The notes under the pieces: generated by a model
What the model was told of the DNA's origin: nothing
What the model saw: the letters and a program-made list of their open reading frames with translations, nothing else
Databases searched by the model: none
Made by a program: the position numbers and the translations under genes
In this document: in pieces, positions 5,825 through 6,636 of the stretch
Layout: the number at the start of each line of letters is the position of its first letter
Numbering within the stretch: the first letter of the stretch is position 1
From: JAIBCL01 sp031411695
GTDB lineage: Bacteria > Verrucomicrobiota > Verrucomicrobiia > Verrucomicrobiales > Verrucomicrobiaceae
Assembly (NCBI GenBank): GCA_031411695.1
Contig: JANOBO010000307.1
Coordinates: forward strand, 1-6,636
Length of the DNA: 6,636 nt
Direction of reading: 5' to 3'

Positions 5825-6636
5825 CTACTTCAGCCACCACTCGAAGAAGCGGTAGATCGCTTCATTGGACTCCTCGGTCGGCTGGTGATCCGCGCGGTTC
5901 GTCATCGCGACGCGGTTCTCGACGCCCAGCAGTTTGTTCACCGCGATGAGGTGATTCAGCACGGCCCAGCGCTTCGGCGGATCTTCCGCGCCGCCGGACA
6001 CGAGAAACGGACGCGGCGCCATGAGCGCCTGAAGTTCGACGAGATCGTGACCGCGCTCGATGAGCGTCTTGTAGGCTCCGGTGCGCGGGCTGTCAGCACT
6101 CACGAGGCCGGGTTTGCGGGTGATCGCGGGATCGAGGCCGAGATACCAAGGCTCTTGGTAGTTGATGCTCCCGCGCGTCTCATCGAACACGATGCCCGGA
6201 TCGCTCCACACGGCGCAGGCATACTTGTCCCAGAGGCATGCGCCGAACATCGACCACTTCCCGCCATACGAGTGGCCGACGATGCCGATGCGTTTCGCGT
6301 CCACCTCGGGTAAGGAAGCGAGCGCGCTCCAAGCATTCGCCGAGACGTAGCCGAGATAACTGAGCGGCTGGCACTTCGCATCGGACGCGAGCACCGGCTT
6401 CCGTGCATCACCGCCCGGCGAGCCAATCGACAGCGAAACGAAGCCGCGCTTGGTGAGCTGATAAGCAAAATCGCGCAGCGGCTTGCCCGCAAGTCCGACG
6501 CTGGTTTCCGGATCGTAAAACGGCACGAACACCGCCGGGAACGGGCCTTTGCCTTCGGGGATCAACAGATAGCCATCGCCCGTCTGATCCGATCCGATCT
6601 GGAGACGGATGCGCTTCTGGGTGAAATTTTCCCGCT
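5825..6636 (-). CDS. Alpha/beta-hydrolase, dienelactone hydrolase / acetyl-xylan-esterase-like; N-terminus cut by window edge
   Basis: The frame is open to the right edge and ends at the TAG at 5825-5827, giving 269 visible residues. A TTG at 6563-6565 could be taken as a start, but the coding pattern continues upstream of it (QTGDGYLLIPEGKGPFPAV, a typical first strand of this fold), so the true start lies outside the window. The nucleophile elbow GHSYGG (visible Ser122, codon 6269-6271) follows the strand RIGIVGHS. The likely acid is Asp218 in GGAEDPPKRW (codon 5981-5983; Glu217 is the alternative), and the likely base is His250 in RADHQPTEE (codon 5885-5887). Order and spacing fit a Ser-Asp-His triad. 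Members of this broad class split ester bonds in small esters or acetylated sugars, and many are exported, but the N-terminus that would show a signal peptide is missing. The substrate cannot be inferred. The gene is upstream of and codirectional with the UvrA gene but about 300 bp away, so a shared operon is not indicated. Confidence 0.88.
   Translation of the reverse strand, partial: RENFTQKRIRLQIGSDQTGDGYLLIPEGKGPFPAVFVPFYDPETSVGLAGKPLRDFAYQLTKRGFVSLSIGSPGGDARKPVLASDAKCQPLSYLGYVSANAWSALASLPEVDAKRIGIVGHSYGGKWSMFGACLWDKYACAVWSDPGIVFDETRGSINYQEPWYLGLDPAITRKPGLVSADSPRTGAYKTLIERGHDLVELQALMAPRPFLVSGGAEDPPKRWAVLNHLIAVNKLLGVENRVAMTNRADHQPTEESNEAIYRFFEWWLK

Noticed and set aside
5711..6313. A 200-codon plus-strand frame near the right end
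   Set aside because: It is antisense to the alpha/beta-hydrolase, whose minus frame shows the GHSYGG elbow and triad residues.
6563..6565. TTG as start codon of the hydrolase
   Set aside because: The frame stays open to the edge and the residues before it (GSDQTGDGYL) continue the expected N-terminal strand pattern, so the gene starts outside the window.

Overview
The window holds two protein genes, both on the minus strand and both cut by a window edge. It is GC-rich, with long spurious antisense frames on the plus strand. The leftmost 5.5 kb is one uninterrupted reading frame for a giant tandem UvrA: two complete UvrA units fused head to tail, so four ABC ATPase halves in one chain. I read 1842 codons from the ATG at 5527 to the left edge without a stop or frameshift. 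The C-terminus is missing just after the Walker B region of the fourth ATPase half. Upstream, after a gap of about 300 bp, lies the C-terminal 269 residues of an alpha/beta-hydrolase of the dienelactone hydrolase / acetyl-xylan-esterase-like type.

The giant UvrA, the GC-rich composition and the interspersed palindromic repeats built on CAAGCTtccAGCTTG suggest the Verrucomicrobiota, or more broadly the Planctomycetota-Verrucomicrobiota-Chlamydiota group. This is inference from recalled genome character; no marker gene is present to prove it.

Layout from right to left, in the direction of transcription: hydrolase C-terminus (6636-5825); intergenic region (5824-5528) with an 18-bp near-palindrome just upstream of the UvrA gene and a weak promoter candidate overlapping it; UvrA unit 1 (about 5527-2560); an inter-unit linker made largely of 7-bp repeats in inverted arrangement (about 2560-2468); UvrA unit 2 (about 2460 to beyond the left edge).

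The most unusual feature is that unit 1 and the linker have absorbed four repetitive DNA insertions in frame. Three are REP-like double-hairpin elements, two in the UvrB-binding/zinc-finger-1 region and one in the linker between the ATPase halves. The fourth is a heptamer-repeat block between the two UvrA units. Every one falls where UvrA has a loop or linker and every one keeps the frame. Unit 2 has none, but its first ATPase half looks degenerate: Walker B aspartate replaced by valine, and the region before the second CxxC pair very short. The protein therefore looks asymmetric, with ATPase half 3 probably weakened. Nothing suggests that the hydrolase and UvrA act together; they are separated by a gap and look like chance neighbours.
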